Shown: positions 26,429 to 35,405, counted from the first letter of the stretch. The stretch: DNA of 64,000 bases from Clostridium fermenticellae (GCF_003600355.1 NZ_CP032416.1:1074183-1138182), one strand, 5' to 3'. Notes: generated from the letters alone by a model not told the origin. Numbers and translations: made by a program.

Positions 26429-27391
26429 ATGAAAGAAATAGCATTTGAAGAAATTGACGGCATAAGAATTGGAAATGCACAAAATTTAGAAGGACCAACA
26501 GGGTGCACTGTTGTAATTTGTGAGAACGGAGCGCCAGCAGGAGTGGATGTAAGAGGAGGTTCACCTGGAACAAGGGAAACGGATCTCCTCGATCCTGTAA
26601 ATTTAGTAGATAAAATTCATGCTGTAGTGCTATCTGGAGGAAGTGCCTTTGGACTTGATGCGGCTTCAGGAGTAATGAAGTATTTGGAAGAGAAAAACAT
26701 TGGATTTGATGTAAAGGTTACTAAAGTCCCTATTGTTTGCTCGGCTGTTTTATTTGATCTTGCGATTGGAAACCATAAAATAAGACCAGATAAAAATATG
26801 GGATATGAAGCATGTAAGAATTCAGAGTTAAATAAGTCCTGCGAGGGAAATGTTGGAGCAGGTTGCGGTGCTACTGTTGGAAAGATATTTGAAAAAGCAG
26901 AGTATGCTATGAAGGGTGGACTTGGATGTTATGCAGTTCAAGTTGGGAAACTTAAGGTAGGAGCATGTATAGCCGTAAACTGTCTTGGAGACGTTATAGA
27001 TCCAGGTACTGGAAAAATAATAGCAGGCGCTTTAAATGCAGACAGGAAAACTTTTGCGTGTACAGAAGATATAATGCTTAAAAACTATGCATCAAGGAAA
27101 AATCTGTTTAGTGGTAATACGACGATTGGAACAGTGGTTACAAATGGTAAGTTTAATAAGAGTCAAATGAATAAAATTGCATCTATGGCTCATGATGGAT
27201 ATGGAAGAACTATGAGACCGTCACATTCTATGTTTGATGGCGATACAATATTTACTATGGCTACTGGTAAAGTTGACGCGGATATATCAGTTGTTGGATT
27301 TTTGTCTGCTAAAGTAGTTGAAAAGGCAGTACTTAGGGCAGTAAAGAATGCACAAACGATATTTGGGTATAAATCGCTGAGTGATTTGTAA
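26429..27391 (+). CDS. P1 family peptidase (DmpA/L-aminopeptidase type)
   Basis: This 320-residue Ntn-type hydrolase has the conserved SGGSAFGLDAASGVMKYLE and GNVGAGCGATVGK blocks. The likely autocleavage site is NTTIGTVVTN, with Thr as the candidate nucleophile (Ser in DmpA). The start is ATG 26429, 6-7 bases after GGGGGAAG; an upstream in-frame ATG at 26375 lies inside the preceding gene. It is cytoplasmic, and the natural substrate (peptides or beta-amino amides) is unknown. Confidence 0.88.
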   Translation: MKEIAFEEIDGIRIGNAQNLEGPTGCTVVICENGAPAGVDVRGGSPGTRETDLLDPVNLVDKIHAVVLSGGSAFGLDAASGVMKYLEEKNIGFDVKVTKVPIVCSAVLFDLAIGNHKIRPDKNMGYEACKNSELNKSCEGNVGAGCGATVGKIFEKAEYAMKGGLGCYAVQVGKLKVGACIAVNCLGDVIDPGTGKIIAGALNADRKTFACTEDIMLKNYASRKNLFSGNTTIGTVVTNGKFNKSQMNKIASMAHDGYGRTMRPSHSMFDGDTIFTMATGKVDADISVVGFLSAKVVEKAVLRAVKNAQTIFGYKSLSDL

Positions 27392-27421
27392 AGTTATATA
27401 TAGTTAGGAGAGATAAATAAT

Positions 27422-28591
27422 ATGGCAGGAGAAAAAGATAATATTTCAATGAATGAATTTATTGACCAGATTGAAAATTCAATGAATACAATAAAGGCAA
27501 ACGAAATTGTAAAAGGGAAGGTTATATCTGTATCTGAAGATGGTGCTGTTATAAATATAGGTTATATGTCGGATGCATTTCTTCCAAAAGCTGAGATGGG
27601 TGATGATCAGGATGTAAATCCTCATGAGATTTTACATGAAAATGATGAAATATATGTGTATGTTATTAAAATGAATGACGGTGAAGGAAATGTACTTGTG
27701 TCCAAAAAAGCTGCAGATAAGATAGGTGCTTTGAATAAACTCAAAGCTGCATTTAACAATAATTCAATTATAGATTTAACTATATTTAGGGCTGTAAAAG
27801 GCGGAGTTGTAGGATTTATAAATGGTATAAGAACTTTTATGCCAGCATCTCAAATTTCAGTAACATATACTAAGGATTTAAATTCGGTTGTAGGCACGAC
27901 TGTTAAAGTAAAGATAATTGAATTTAATGAAGAAAATGAGAAAATAGTAGTTTCTCATAAAAAAATTGAGCAGGAAGAGCTTGAAATCAAAAAAGAGGAA
28001 CTTTTAAATAGTATAAAGGTCGGAGAAAAAAGAGAAGGAGTTGTTGTAAGGCTTACTAATTTCGGAGCATTTGTTGATTTAGGAGGATTAGATGGACTTA
28101 TACATCTGTCAGAGCTATCTTGGAAAAGAGTAAAGAAGGCTTCTGATATGGTAAGTGTTGGTGATAGAGTTCAAGTGTATGTCATCGGGTTAGATAAGGA
28201 TAAAAACAGAATATCTCTTTCTTTAAAAGATGTAAATGATAATCCATGGAATAATGTAGCTGGAAAATTTAAGGCTGGAAATATAGTCGAAGGAACTGTA
28301 TCAAAAATTGTAGACTTTGGAGCTTTTGTCGAGATAACTGATGGTATCGAGGGACTTGTCCATCTATCTCAAATATCAGATGAAAGAGTACTGAAAGTCT
28401 CTGATGTGCTTAAGGTAGGAGATAAGGTTAAAGTAAAAATTTTAGATATAGATAATGAAAATGACAGAATCAGTTTAAGCATAAAGGAAGCACAGGGAAA
28501 AACACAAGGAGATCTTGGTAAATATGTAGACAAAGAACAGGCAAATACAAGTTTGGCCGATCTCCTAAAAGATTTTAAATTTGAAGACTAG
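27422..28591 (+). CDS. rpsA: 30S ribosomal protein S1-like (four S1 domains)
   Basis: Four OB-fold S1 domains can be seen at about residues 31-95, 110-175, 195-265 and 283-352. The last two are canonical (GVVVRLTNFGAFVDLGGLDG; VSKIVDFGAFVEITDG). At 389 residues this is the short Firmicute form. It aids mRNA binding on the ribosome. ATG follows AGGAGAG. It is 30 bp after the peptidase gene and probably co-transcribed. A family B repeat follows immediately. Confidence 0.9.
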   Translation: MAGEKDNISMNEFIDQIENSMNTIKANEIVKGKVISVSEDGAVINIGYMSDAFLPKAEMGDDQDVNPHEILHENDEIYVYVIKMNDGEGNVLVSKKAADKIGALNKLKAAFNNNSIIDLTIFRAVKGGVVGFINGIRTFMPASQISVTYTKDLNSVVGTTVKVKIIEFNEENEKIVVSHKKIEQEELEIKKEELLNSIKVGEKREGVVVRLTNFGAFVDLGGLDGLIHLSELSWKRVKKASDMVSVGDRVQVYVIGLDKDKNRISLSLKDVNDNPWNNVAGKFKAGNIVEGTVSKIVDFGAFVEITDGIEGLVHLSQISDERVLKVSDVLKVGDKVKVKILDIDNENDRISLSIKEAQGKTQGDLGKYVDKEQANTSLADLLKDFKFED

Positions 28592-28621
28592 AATATACAG
28601 CTGTATTAAAAGCTATTTACC

Positions 28622-28885
28622 ATTATAGGGTTTGTAAATGAAAGCTTAAATTACACTCCAGCTGACATTTCCAAAATTCGTTACCTAAAAAACTTCCAGT
28701 AAGTCTAAGTTCGTATTTATAAAAATCTAAGCAGATTTTATAAACTCGCAGGCTCAAACATATAAAATCTACTAAGATTTTCAAAAATACTTCACCAAGA
28801 CTTACTAAAAAATTTTTTAATGTGCCTACATTTTGAAAATGTCAGCTTACGTATAACTTAAGCTTAGAATTACAAACCCTATATA
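28622..28885. repeat. family B palindromic repeat, full-length copy
   Basis: The termini are TATAGGGTTTGTAAATGAAA and ATTACAAACCCTATATA in inverted orientation. Inner arms CATTTCCAAAATTCGTTACC and its partner close on an apex AAGCAGATTTTATAAACTCG / CATATAAAATCTACTAAG. It lies between convergent genes and is about 90 percent like 34399-34660. Confidence 0.85.
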
Positions 28886-28888
28886 TGT

Positions 28889-29389
28889 TTACTGGTATTT
28901 TAAGATTTTTAATAGATTGTTTTTCTTCATAATTAACTTAAAAAGTGGACATCCTATACAAGTTACAACTACAAATTCACCAATGGCTATATATATTGAA
29001 GATATAAAGAATGGCTGATGAAGTACAAAGAACAGTTCTGCACCAACTAGTATAGAATTCATAATTGTCGGCCATAGAGATGCTAGTATTAAGTGTTTAG
29101 TCTTGCTTATTAGGTATACACTTAAGAAGGTAGCAGAAGTACCAACTATAACATCAACTATTCCAAGTGGACTGTATAAATTGGAAAGTGCACATCCAAG
29201 AACAAGCCCGGGTATATAAATAGGATCTATAAAAGCTAATAACGTCATTATTTCTGAAAGTCTAAATTGAACAGCACCATAGCTTAAAGGTGCTATGGCC
29301 ATAGTTGCAACTGCGTATAAAGCAGCTGTTATCGCAATTTTAACTAGTATTTTAATAGAAATATTATGTTTTTTATTGTAAGAACTCAT
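28889..29389 (-). CDS. queT: QueT family queuosine-precursor transporter (ECF S component)
   Basis: This 166-residue membrane protein has five to six helices and the QueT signature YGAVQFRLSEIMTLLAFIDP (about residues 38-57), followed by GLVLGCALSNLYSPLGIVDV. It imports a 7-deazaguanine precursor (preQ1 or queuine) using the common ECF energising module. It starts 2 bp after the radical SAM gene and lies downstream of a preQ1 riboswitch, which directly supports the substrate class. Confidence 0.92.
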   Translation of the reverse strand: MSSYNKKHNISIKILVKIAITAALYAVATMAIAPLSYGAVQFRLSEIMTLLAFIDPIYIPGLVLGCALSNLYSPLGIVDVIVGTSATFLSVYLISKTKHLILASLWPTIMNSILVGAELFFVLHQPFFISSIYIAIGEFVVVTCIGCPLFKLIMKKNNLLKILKYQ

Positions 29390-29391
29390 TT

Positions 29392-30084
29392 TTAATTACC
29401 TCCAACTCCAAAATCTGAATTATTCCAAAGAATTTCTATATTGTCCATATTATCAAGAAAACTGTAATTTTCTCTAAACCACTGTATTAATTTATCATCT
29501 CTTTTAATAGGAGTTGAATTTTCTGTATATATGTTTATACAACCATATTTGAAATACTTAAGTAAGTACTCTATGTCCTTTTTTATCATATCTGTAGTCT
29601 GACCTTTTATGCCGACCATTAGACATATTGATTTGAAATATTTTGATACTTCTAGAGGACTTGAAAATACAGCACCTTTGTTTAAAAATTCATTTCTAAA
29701 TTTGTTATTGAAAGTTTCTATTCCACATTTAAATATAATTGGAACTTTAAAGAAATTCTCCATTTCGGAGAGCCTGAATCTATATATCCAGTGACCTTCA
29801 AAAAATAGTTTATTTATACCTTTAGATATAACTATGGATTTTATATCATCTAAAGTTTTTTTAGGAAGTTCAAAGCAACTGCCAGAGTTTATAACTTCAA
29901 GTGATTTATATTTTCCAGAAATGTTTTTTAGAACTTCTCGATTTAGAATTTCATTGGACTTAGTATCAAGACTGTTGTCATCTATGTAGTCACAAAATGA
30001 ACAATGCCCCCAGATACATGGAGATGCTTTTAACAAGACAAGTTCTCTTTTATTTTTGTTATTGATTATATTGTAGCGTTTCAT
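29392..30084 (-). CDS. radical SAM enzyme, probable queuine-salvage lyase (QueL-like)
   Basis: This 230-residue protein has a Cys cluster CIWGHCSFCDY near residue 23 (spacing Cx4Cx2C, not the classic CxxxCxxC) and a short TIM-barrel-like remainder, so it belongs to a divergent radical SAM subgroup. Its place between a preQ1 riboswitch and queT ties it to 7-deazaguanine salvage. In gut clostridia a radical SAM enzyme turns queuine into preQ1, which is the likely reaction here. That assignment is by context, not by motif. The ATG follows AAGGAGG, which is also part of the riboswitch. Confidence 0.7.
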   Translation of the reverse strand: MKRYNIINNKNKRELVLLKASPCIWGHCSFCDYIDDNSLDTKSNEILNREVLKNISGKYKSLEVINSGSCFELPKKTLDDIKSIVISKGINKLFFEGHWIYRFRLSEMENFFKVPIIFKCGIETFNNKFRNEFLNKGAVFSSPLEVSKYFKSICLMVGIKGQTTDMIKKDIEYLLKYFKYGCINIYTENSTPIKRDDKLIQWFRENYSFLDNMDNIEILWNNSDFGVGGN

Positions 30085-30092
30085 AATTAATT

Positions 30093-30140
30093 CCTCCTTG
30101 TTTTTTTACAAATGAGTGGTTAAGCAAGGAACACTCATTA
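30093..30140 (-). promoter_or_regulatory. preQ1-I riboswitch controlling translation
   Basis: On the minus strand GAGTGTTCCTTGCTTAACC-ACTC forms stem P1 (GAGTG/CACTC). An A-rich tail, GTAAAAAAACAAGGAGG, supplies the AAGGA strand of the pseudoknot with TTCCTT. This is the class I preQ1 aptamer pattern. The AAGGAGG strand is the ribosome binding site itself, so ligand binding should block translation. Confidence 0.9.
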
Positions 30141-30371
30141 TAGAATTTTAAAATCCTTATATATATTACTACAGTATTCGTTTTTTGTACAGAGGTGGCA
30201 TTTAAAAAATATTGTATTGATAAAATTTAATTTTTACATACCTTAATTTGACAACAATTATAAATAAAAGTAATATGAAATTAATAACAGATTTGATTTT
30301 AATACAGAAATGTTAAAAATTTTACCCAATTGCAATGAGCATTATTTTTTAATGGGGAAGGAAGAATTAGA

Positions 30372-31220
30372 ATGAGTGAGGAAGTACGTAAGATAGGAAT
30401 TAAAACAATTTGGGCTGTTTATTTTAGTGCCACTGGTACTACTGAAAAAGTAGTCACCTGCGTGGCTAAAACTGTAGCTCAGGTCATGAATACTGAGTAC
30501 AAGCAGTTCTGCTTTAACCTGCCTAAGGATCGTGAAGGAGCGCTCTCCTTTGGCCCTGACGATTTGGTGGTTCTGGGAGTTCCAGTGTATGCTGGACGTG
30601 TGCCTAACCTACTGTTGCCATATCTTAAAGAAAAGGTAAGTGGTAACAATACGCTGGGAGTGCCTGTATGTTTGTTTGGCAATCGAAATTTTGACGATGG
30701 ATTGATGGAATTACGCAATGTTATGTGGACTAACGGATTCTATCCTATAACTGGAGGTGCATTTGTGGGTGAACACTCCTTTTCACGAATCCTGGGAGAA
30801 GGGCGTCCCGATGAGGAGGATATGGCATTGGCTGTGCAACTTGGACAAAAGACTGCTGATAAGATAAAAAACTTGCAACAGCTGCCTAATGAACCAGTAA
30901 CTGTGGTTGGATGTGATCCCATTAGACCGTACTATGTTCCACAAGATCGTTATGGTCACTCTATTAATATCTTAAAGGTGAAGCCTAAAACTGATCCAAA
31001 CAAGTGCATCAAGTGTGGTTTGTGTGCCCGTATCTGTCCAATGGGTGCTATTGACCCTGCAGATGTGTTTTCTGTGCCTGGTAAGTGTATTAAGTGCTGT
31101 GCTTGTGTAAAAAGATGTCCAATGGGTGCCAAGTATTATGATGACAAGGGTTACCTTTACCATCAGCATGAATTGGAGGAGATTTATATTAGGCGAGCTG
31201 ACAGCCAGATTTTTATGTGA
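30372..31220 (+). CDS. EFR1-family flavodoxin/ferredoxin fusion
   Basis: The N-terminal flavodoxin-like domain has an FMN-binding loop FSATGTTEKV (about residue 18). The C-terminus has two 4Fe-4S clusters, CIKCGLCARICPMGA and CIKCCACVKRCPMGA (about residues 215-260). EFR1 proteins act in cytosolic low-potential electron transfer. At 282 residues it is full length. The base composition is visibly more GC-rich than all neighbours (codons such as CTG, GCC and CGT are common), suggesting recent acquisition. The ATG follows GGGGAAGG. A promoter is not obvious in the 290-bp gap upstream, which otherwise holds the preQ1 leader. Confidence 0.9.
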   Translation: MSEEVRKIGIKTIWAVYFSATGTTEKVVTCVAKTVAQVMNTEYKQFCFNLPKDREGALSFGPDDLVVLGVPVYAGRVPNLLLPYLKEKVSGNNTLGVPVCLFGNRNFDDGLMELRNVMWTNGFYPITGGAFVGEHSFSRILGEGRPDEEDMALAVQLGQKTADKIKNLQQLPNEPVTVVGCDPIRPYYVPQDRYGHSINILKVKPKTDPNKCIKCGLCARICPMGAIDPADVFSVPGKCIKCCACVKRCPMGAKYYDDKGYLYHQHELEEIYIRRADSQIFM

Positions 31221-31288
31221 ATTGTTGAATATATAAATTGAATCAATTGCATATATTGCGTATTAAGCATTGTTCATAGATATATGGC

Positions 31289-31534
31289 TATAAGGACAAA
31301 CTTAACTCACACCGCAGAGGTATACTCATAAACTTCGGCACCCTAAAAAAGTTTTAACATCTCTAAGCTTGTCTTTTAGAAATTTAAGCAGATTATATAA
31401 ACTTAGCTTTGCTCAAACATATATAATCTACTAAAATTTTTCTAAAAGACTTCGCCAAGAGATGTAAAAAACTTTTTAGATGTGCCTTCAGTTTCTAAGT
31501 ATACCCCTGCGTATGAGTTAAGTTTGTCCTTATA
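31289..31534. repeat. left long hairpin of family A copy 2
   Basis: TATAAGGACAAACTTAACTC is closed by its complement at 31515-31534. The inner arms match 5294-5539 almost base for base. Confidence 0.8.
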
Positions 31535-31748
31535 AATTATAAATCAAATGCTCAATAAAATAATTTCGCCTTTAAGGGTTTATGGCGATAGCCATATTGA
31601 TTTAAAAGTCCTCTACTCCATTTAAATATAAATCATATATAATCTCACTCATTTTCTTGCAATAGTATTTGTCAACTTATATTATAATCTCCATGATTGT
31701 ATTCTCTTTATAAAGGTTTTACGGACGTAGTCCTTGTATATATAACAT

Positions 31749-32055
31749 TAATCCCGGAGGGATATTTCAAAATTACAGAAGTTATAATAAATAACGAAAT
31801 TTTTCCCGGTAAAAGATTAAATATATCTAAAATTAAAATAACCTGCCCTTCACAAGAATAACAGAGCACCCTAACGGGTTTGAAGGCTTACAGTCTTCCT
31901 TCTTTAAGTTATAGTAATGACTGTACTAATTTAATTATTAGGATATTAACTTCCCGGGTATATAGTAAAACTCACATTTAAATTTAAATCTGTTATGAAA
32001 ATAGATATGCTATTTTTTGTAACTCCCATAAGTTTAAAATATCCCTCCGGGATTA
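31749..32055. repeat. internal inverted repeat in family A copy 2
   Basis: TAATCCCGGAGGGATATTT (31749-31767) is perfectly inverted at 32037-32055 (AAATATCCCTCCGGGATTA), 269 bp apart. The sequence between holds shorter hairpins but nothing recognisable. Confidence 0.75.
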
Positions 32056-32398
32056 TATTATTCGGAGGATTACCATTCATAAAATTCCAAATCAATTAAA
32101 AATATAGAATATCGCATTAAACAATTTATTGCAAACATAAGTAAAATTTTTACGTAGTGGAGCACTGTAAGGCTGAAGACACATTTAAAACTTTTTCTAT
32201 AAATTTTGACGAAGTGCTGTGAAAAACCTTAAAGTCCCGGATATCATTTAAAATATGATCTTATTCAGATTTTTTTAATTACTTCAATATATGTTTAAAA
32301 TTGTAATTATAGTATAAATTACAAGGGCTAATCGCCCTAGAACCCTTGAAGGTGATATTTCACTTATTAAGCATATAACCTGGTTTAAATATATAGCT

Positions 32399-32641
32399 TA
32401 TAAGGACAAACTGGGATTATACGCAGGGGTGCAATAACAAAATGAAAGCACATTTAAAAAGTTTTTTTACAGTTCTTAGCAAAGTATTTTAGGAAATTTT
32501 AGTAGATTATATATGTCTGAGCTTTGCGAGTTTATATAATCTGCTTAAATTTCCAAAATACAAGCTTAGAACTGTTAAAACTTTTTAACATGCTGAGTTT
32601 TGTTATTGCACCCCTACGTATAAGGCTAGTTTGTCCTTATA
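32399..32641. repeat. right long hairpin of family A copy 2
   Basis: The outer arms TATAAGGACAAACTGG and the GCAGGGGTGCAATAACAAAA block pair with TTTTGTTATTGCACCCC and CTAGTTTGTCCTTATA. The apex is again AGCAGATTATATAAACTCGC in inverted sense. Confidence 0.8.
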
Positions 32642-32715
32642 GCACCATATATCTATGATCAATGCTTAATACGCAATATATCCATTTTAAGTATAAGGTT
32701 AGATTTTTCAAATCA

Positions 32716-33183
32716 TTATTTGTTTGATTTGCCAGAAATGTGTTCGATATTAATTTTTATTATTTTGGTTGCTTTACTTGCATTTTTTATATACTCTTTT
32801 CCTTCTTTAATGTAATCTGGCGAATATTTATTTAATATTTCTAAAAGAATTTTATTTTTTTCGTCATCGTCTGAAACATTAACTGCTTTTCCAAATATAA
32901 TTACGCTCTCATATTTTGTACTAAATTCTTTGGATAGAACTTGATTTTGACCAACTACACAAAAGGACACTTTACTATTTTTTGCTATATTGTCTATTTT
33001 ATGTCCTTCTAAAGCACTATGGAAATAAATTGAATCATTGAAAAGGATAAAATTTATAGGAATACCATAAGGATAACCATTTTCGCTTATAGTTGATAAA
33101 ATACCATAGGTACTATTTTTTAAAATTTTAAAAGCCTCGTCATTTTTAATTTTTCTATCTTTTCTTCGCATTTCTCTGAACAT
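32716..33183 (-). CDS. pyridoxamine 5'-phosphate oxidase-like (NimA-type) flavoprotein
   Basis: This 155-residue split-barrel FMN protein has the family pattern EAFKILKNSTYGILSTISEN at the N-terminus and a IYFHSALEGHKIDNIAKN block. NimA-like proteins can reduce nitro compounds, and many have unknown substrates. I begin at ATG 33183, 6 bases after GGAGGGG. An ATG at 33198 overlaps that site. It is monocistronic. Confidence 0.85.
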   Translation of the reverse strand: MFREMRRKDRKIKNDEAFKILKNSTYGILSTISENGYPYGIPINFILFNDSIYFHSALEGHKIDNIAKNSKVSFCVVGQNQVLSKEFSTKYESVIIFGKAVNVSDDDEKNKILLEILNKYSPDYIKEGKEYIKNASKATKIIKINIEHISGKSNK

Positions 33184-33279
33184 AACATACCCCTCCATAA
33201 AATCATATTGCTTATATAATATACTATATTACCTAATTTTTAAAGAATAATTTTTAATGTTCAGATTTATTCTGCAGAT

Positions 33280-33430
33280 TATAGGGTTTGTAATTTCAAA
33301 CTTAAGTTATGTGTAAGCTGACATTTCCAAAATGTAGGCACATTAAAAAATTTTTTAGTAAGTATTAGTGACGAATTTTGGAAATGTCAGCTGGAGTATA
33401 ACTTAAGCTTTCATTTATAAACCCTTATAA
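33280..33430. repeat. family B palindromic repeat, short copy without apex
   Basis: The termini TATAGGGTTTGTAATTTC and TTTATAAACCCTTATA are inverted. The arms AAGCTGACATTTCCAAAATG and its partner fold back directly, with the loop region deleted. Confidence 0.8.
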
Positions 33431-33447
33431 TTAATCAAGTTTATCGT

Positions 33448-34362
33448 TCACTTAAGGCAGAACCTAATTATTATTGGAATTGTAATTATTGAAAGTAATG
33501 ATGAAAATGATACTATAAAGGCAGAATACTCTTTATTTTTATTGAAATTCTCCGCAAAAATAGTAGTAAATGCAGCTGCGGGCATAGCCTGCATAAGTAT
33601 AAATGTTTTTAAAACTATAGAATTTTCTTTAAATAATAGTGACACTATGTATAATGCAAATGGAACTATTATAAGTTTTATAAATGAACCATAATACATG
33701 CTTTTATCTTTAATAATTTTTACAAGATTACTTCTTGATAATAAACTTCCAACTATAAGCATTGATACTGGGGTTGTTAGTCCTCCAATCATTTTCATTG
33801 TACTTAAAAGTATGGGATGTATCTTTATTGAAAATATCATAATGATAAGTCCGATTAATGCAGATGTTATTCCAGGGTTTTTTAGAGATTTGAGGACATC
33901 CTTAAAGCTTGTACTATTTTTAAAAAGCATGACACCATAGGTCCAGACAAATATAGTAAAAGCCATATTGAATATAGCAGCATATATAACTCCTTCGTTT
34001 CCAAATACACTTTGGGCAATTGGGAAACCCATGAAACCACAGTTTGAAAATACCATTGCAAATTGTAATACATTTCTCTTACCTTTTTCAATTTTGAGCA
34101 ATAATGGTTTGACTAGTAAAGGGGTTAATATGAAGATAAGAAAACTATAAATGAAAGCTTTTATAATGTTTTTTGAAATACTTGCATCATATGAAAGGCT
34201 AAAAGATCCAATAACTAAAAAAGGGGTTGTTATATCTACTATTAATTTAGAAAGCCCGTTTGAAAAATTTTCATTTATTATATTTTTTTTACCCCCATAA
34301 AAGCCTACCAAGGCTACTAGGAATAGTGAGATTATCTGATTTATTACTGTGTTTATGCCCAT
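33448..34362 (-). CDS. AEC (auxin efflux carrier) family transporter
   Basis: This 304-residue membrane protein has about ten hydrophobic helices in two inverted halves, with the AEC pattern NCGFMGFPIAQSVFG (about residue 107) and LMQAMPAAAFTTIFAENF near the end. Bacterial members move malate, other dicarboxylates or amino acids. The gene is flanked on both sides by family B repeats, and the substrate is not indicated. Confidence 0.88.
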   Translation of the reverse strand: MGINTVINQIISLFLVALVGFYGGKKNIINENFSNGLSKLIVDITTPFLVIGSFSLSYDASISKNIIKAFIYSFLIFILTPLLVKPLLLKIEKGKRNVLQFAMVFSNCGFMGFPIAQSVFGNEGVIYAAIFNMAFTIFVWTYGVMLFKNSTSFKDVLKSLKNPGITSALIGLIIMIFSIKIHPILLSTMKMIGGLTTPVSMLIVGSLLSRSNLVKIIKDKSMYYGSFIKLIIVPFALYIVSLLFKENSIVLKTFILMQAMPAAAFTTIFAENFNKNKEYSAFIVSFSSLLSIITIPIIIRFCLK

Positions 34363-34398
34363 ATATTTGACCTCATATTTCTATTATTAGTTTATAAT

Positions 34399-34660
34399 TA
34401 TAGGGTTTGTAATTCCAAGCTTAAGGTATACTCCAGCTGATATTTCCAAAATTCGTCACCTAAAAAATTTCTAGTAAGTCTAAGTTCGTATTTATAAAAA
34501 TCTAAGCAGATTTTATAAACTCGCAGGCTCAAACATATAAAATCTACTAAGATTTTCAAAAATACCTCGTTAAGGCTTACTAAAAAATTTTTTAATGTGT
34601 CTACATTTTGGAAATGTCAGCTTACGTATAATCTAAGCTTGGAATTACAAATTCTATATA
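34399..34660. repeat. family B palindromic repeat, full-length copy
   Basis: It begins TATAGGGTTTGTAATTCC and ends with inverted GGAATTACAAATTCTATATA. Arms and apex (AAGCAGATTTTATAAACTCG) match 28622-28885 closely. Confidence 0.85.
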
Positions 34661-34679
34661 TAACATATAAATTTGTAAA

Positions 34680-35255
34680 TTAAATTCTATATTCCGGTGC
34701 TGTGTCAAAAATATTTTCTAAGGATCTCCGTAGTTCTTTTTTCCAGTCAAAATTCCCCTTTTTAATGCACCAGGTGACTTCGTATCCAAAGAACATATGG
34801 GCGGCTGCTTTATATAAATCTTCAGCTTTATTTTTATTTCTTATTTGCCCTGACTTCTGGCCCTTTTTTATTATTGTTACTGCAATGTTAGTAAGATTGT
34901 CTCTTAAATCATAACTCCCGTAATCTTCTTTTAGGTTGCTAATCAGCATTTGACTAAAAAAATCAGTTCCATATTTTGAGTCCTCTTCTACGAGAGATTC
35001 AAAACACATTACTAATTGTTCCCAGTGATTATCCATAGCTATAATAGATGATAGTCGTTCAGATATATTTTGAGTTAATGAGTCGTAAAACTGCAGTATA
35101 ATATCTTCTTTAGATTTAAGATGATAATAAAATGTTGTTTTAGAAATATCACATGCAGTGCAGATATCTACAACTGTAACATTATTATAACCTTTTTCAA
35201 TAAATAATTTGTTAGCTGTTTCTATTATAAAATCTCTAGTTGATTTATTTAACAT
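34680..35255 (-). CDS. TetR-family transcriptional repressor
   Basis: This 191-residue regulator has an N-terminal TetR helix-turn-helix (NVTVVDICTACDISKTTFYYH, about residues 24-44) and a helical ligand domain. It is divergent from the enoate-reductase-like gene, and a perfect palindrome in the shared promoter region is its likely operator. The inducer is probably a substrate of that enzyme (inference). Confidence 0.9.
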   Translation of the reverse strand: MLNKSTRDFIIETANKLFIEKGYNNVTVVDICTACDISKTTFYYHLKSKEDIILQFYDSLTQNISERLSSIIAMDNHWEQLVMCFESLVEEDSKYGTDFFSQMLISNLKEDYGSYDLRDNLTNIAVTIIKKGQKSGQIRNKNKAEDLYKAAAHMFFGYEVTWCIKKGNFDWKKELRRSLENIFDTAPEYRI

Positions 35256-35331
35256 TATTGCCTCCAGAAAATTTCTGTAAATATTTTATGAATTATTTAT
35301 ATGGTAACATACAGATTTTAAAAAATCTATA

Positions 35332-35374
35332 TTGACAATTATTTAACGGGATATTATATTACTATAGTAATATA
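35332..35374 (+). promoter_or_regulatory. promoter with overlapping 20-bp perfect palindrome (TetR operator)
   Basis: TTGACA (35332-35337), a 17-base spacer and TATATT (35355-35360). The -10 box is the left half of TATATTACTATAGTAATATA (35355-35374), a perfect palindrome. Repressor binding there would block polymerase. Confidence 0.8.
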
Positions 35375-35405
35375 AAATAAAACTTAGGTAAAGGAGAGAG
35401 GAAGT

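Larger units (their letters stand above)
31251..32682. repeat. family A repeat element, copy 2: 1.43-kb non-coding element with terminal inverted repeats
   Basis: The left end ATATATTGCGTATTAAGCAT is matched by its inverted copy at the right end (ATGCTTAATACGCAATATAT, 32662-32681). The match continues inwards through ATAGATATATGG and ATAAGGACAAAC. The interior has no gene-length open frame, only nested inverted repeats. The left 480 bp repeats 5257-5735. No target-site duplication is obvious. Confidence 0.85.

Noticed and set aside
31251-32682. CRISPR array or insertion sequence
   Set aside because: The repeats are long, inverted and not evenly spaced, and no transposase frame or cas gene is present.
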